7,852 nucleotides of DNA from an uncultured Christensenellaceae bacterium. Its GTDB lineage: Bacteria; Bacillota; Clostridia; Christensenellales; MGBC116941. Numbering within the stretch: position 1 is the stretch's first letter; the number at the start of each line of letters is the position of its first letter. A model generated the notes under the pieces. That model was not told the DNA's origin and did no database searches. It worked only from the letters and a program-made list of their open reading frames with translations. This document shows positions 7,447 to 7,852 of this stretch, piece by piece. Where the stretch lies: positions 31,688 through 39,539 of the forward strand of contig CAJUEF010000002.1 of assembly GCA_910585035.1 (NCBI GenBank). Direction: 5' to 3'. The position numbers and the translations under genes are program-made.

Positions 7447-7852
7447 TTATTTCACCTTGCCAAAGCGCCTTTTGCGCTTACTAAACTCCTCTAATGCACA
7501 AATATATTCTTCTTTTGTAAAATCAGGCCATAAAGTATCCACAAACACAAATTCAGCATAGGCGCACTGCCACAGCAAAAAATTGCTTATTCTTATATCC
7601 CCGCCGGTTCGAATAAGCAAATCCAGCTCCGGAAGCCCAGACGTATAAAGATTTTCTTCCAGCATTTCTTTTGTAACAGTTTCGTTTTTACCTGCATTTA
7701 TGTTTTCTATACATTTGTTACATGCATTAAGTATTTCATCCTGGCCTCCGTAATTAATAGCAAATGATAAAACCATCCCTGTGTTATTCTTGCTCTTTTT
7801 CATAGAGTCATCAATTATAGAGTTAAGCTCATCGTCTAGCTTTGACCTGTCG
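7447..7852 (-). CDS. uppS: Isoprenyl transferase / undecaprenyl diphosphate synthase (N-terminus cut by window edge)
   Basis: Cytosolic cis-prenyltransferase that condenses isopentenyl diphosphate onto farnesyl diphosphate to build the C55 lipid carrier for peptidoglycan and other wall polymers. Only the last 134 residues are visible; family members have about 230-260, so the N-terminal part with the catalytic aspartate and the GNGRWA region lies beyond position 7852. The visible frame runs in from the edge with DRSKLDDEL, then NTGMVLSFAINYGGQDEI and the signature ELDLLIRTGGDIRISNFLLWQ followed by AYAEF and LWPDF. The two arginines and the serine of RTGGDIRIS correspond to the diphosphate-binding residues of E. 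coli UppS, and the glutamate of AYAEF to its magnesium ligand. The methionine at 7803 is internal, not a start, because conserved sequence continues upstream. The gene ends KRRFGKVK, close to the usual family terminus, 2 nt before cdsA. Confidence 0.95.
   Translation of the reverse strand, partial: DRSKLDDELNSIIDDSMKKSKNNTGMVLSFAINYGGQDEILNACNKCIENINAGKNETVTKEMLEENLYTSGLPELDLLIRTGGDIRISNFLLWQCAYAEFVFVDTLWPDFTKEEYICALEEFSKRKRRFGKVK

Noticed and set aside
7447..7803. uppS starting at the ATG at 7803 as a short complete gene
   Set aside because: Conserved UppS sequence (DRSKLDDEL and following) continues upstream of this methionine to the window edge, so the gene is truncated by the window, not short.
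1..7852. Search for CRISPR arrays, tRNA or rRNA genes, insertion sequences, riboswitches and defence or phage genes
   Set aside because: The window is almost wholly occupied by six conserved housekeeping genes; there is no non-coding stretch longer than about 50 nt and no direct repeat array was seen.

Overview
The window is one uninterrupted stretch of six genes, all on the minus strand, from an AT-rich Gram-positive-type bacterium. The PolC-type DNA polymerase III is characteristic of Firmicutes and a few related groups. The order uppS-cdsA-dxr-rseP-ispG-polC, with ispG rather than proS before polC, matches my recollection of Clostridia better than Bacillus. I cannot place it to genus from this sequence.

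In transcription order (high to low coordinate) the layout is: the C-terminal half of uppS (cut by the right edge), cdsA, dxr, rseP, ispG, and polC (cut by the left edge after about 1116 residues). Coding density is nearly total. The junctions are 2 nt (uppS/cdsA), 0 nt (cdsA/dxr, where the stop codon abuts a TTG start in the same frame), 48 nt (dxr/rseP), 6 nt (rseP/ispG) and a 4-nt ATGA overlap (ispG/polC). I see no convincing promoter, terminator, RNA gene, repeat, mobile element or CRISPR array, so the six genes are most simply read as one polycistronic unit. The plus strand carries only antisense shadows of these genes.

Functionally this is a known conserved envelope and isoprenoid block leading into a replication gene. 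Dxr and IspG are two steps of the MEP (non-mevalonate) isoprenoid pathway. UppS uses the resulting C5 units to make the C55 undecaprenyl carrier for wall synthesis. CdsA makes CDP-diacylglycerol for phospholipids. RseP is the intramembrane site-2 protease. PolC is the main replicative polymerase. All genes read through without visible frameshifts and keep the key catalytic residues I could check.

I did not find a previously undescribed system. The points worth a second look are small: the TTG start of dxr in frame with cdsA, the start choice of rseP, the ATGA coupling of ispG to polC, and a G7 tract inside cdsA.
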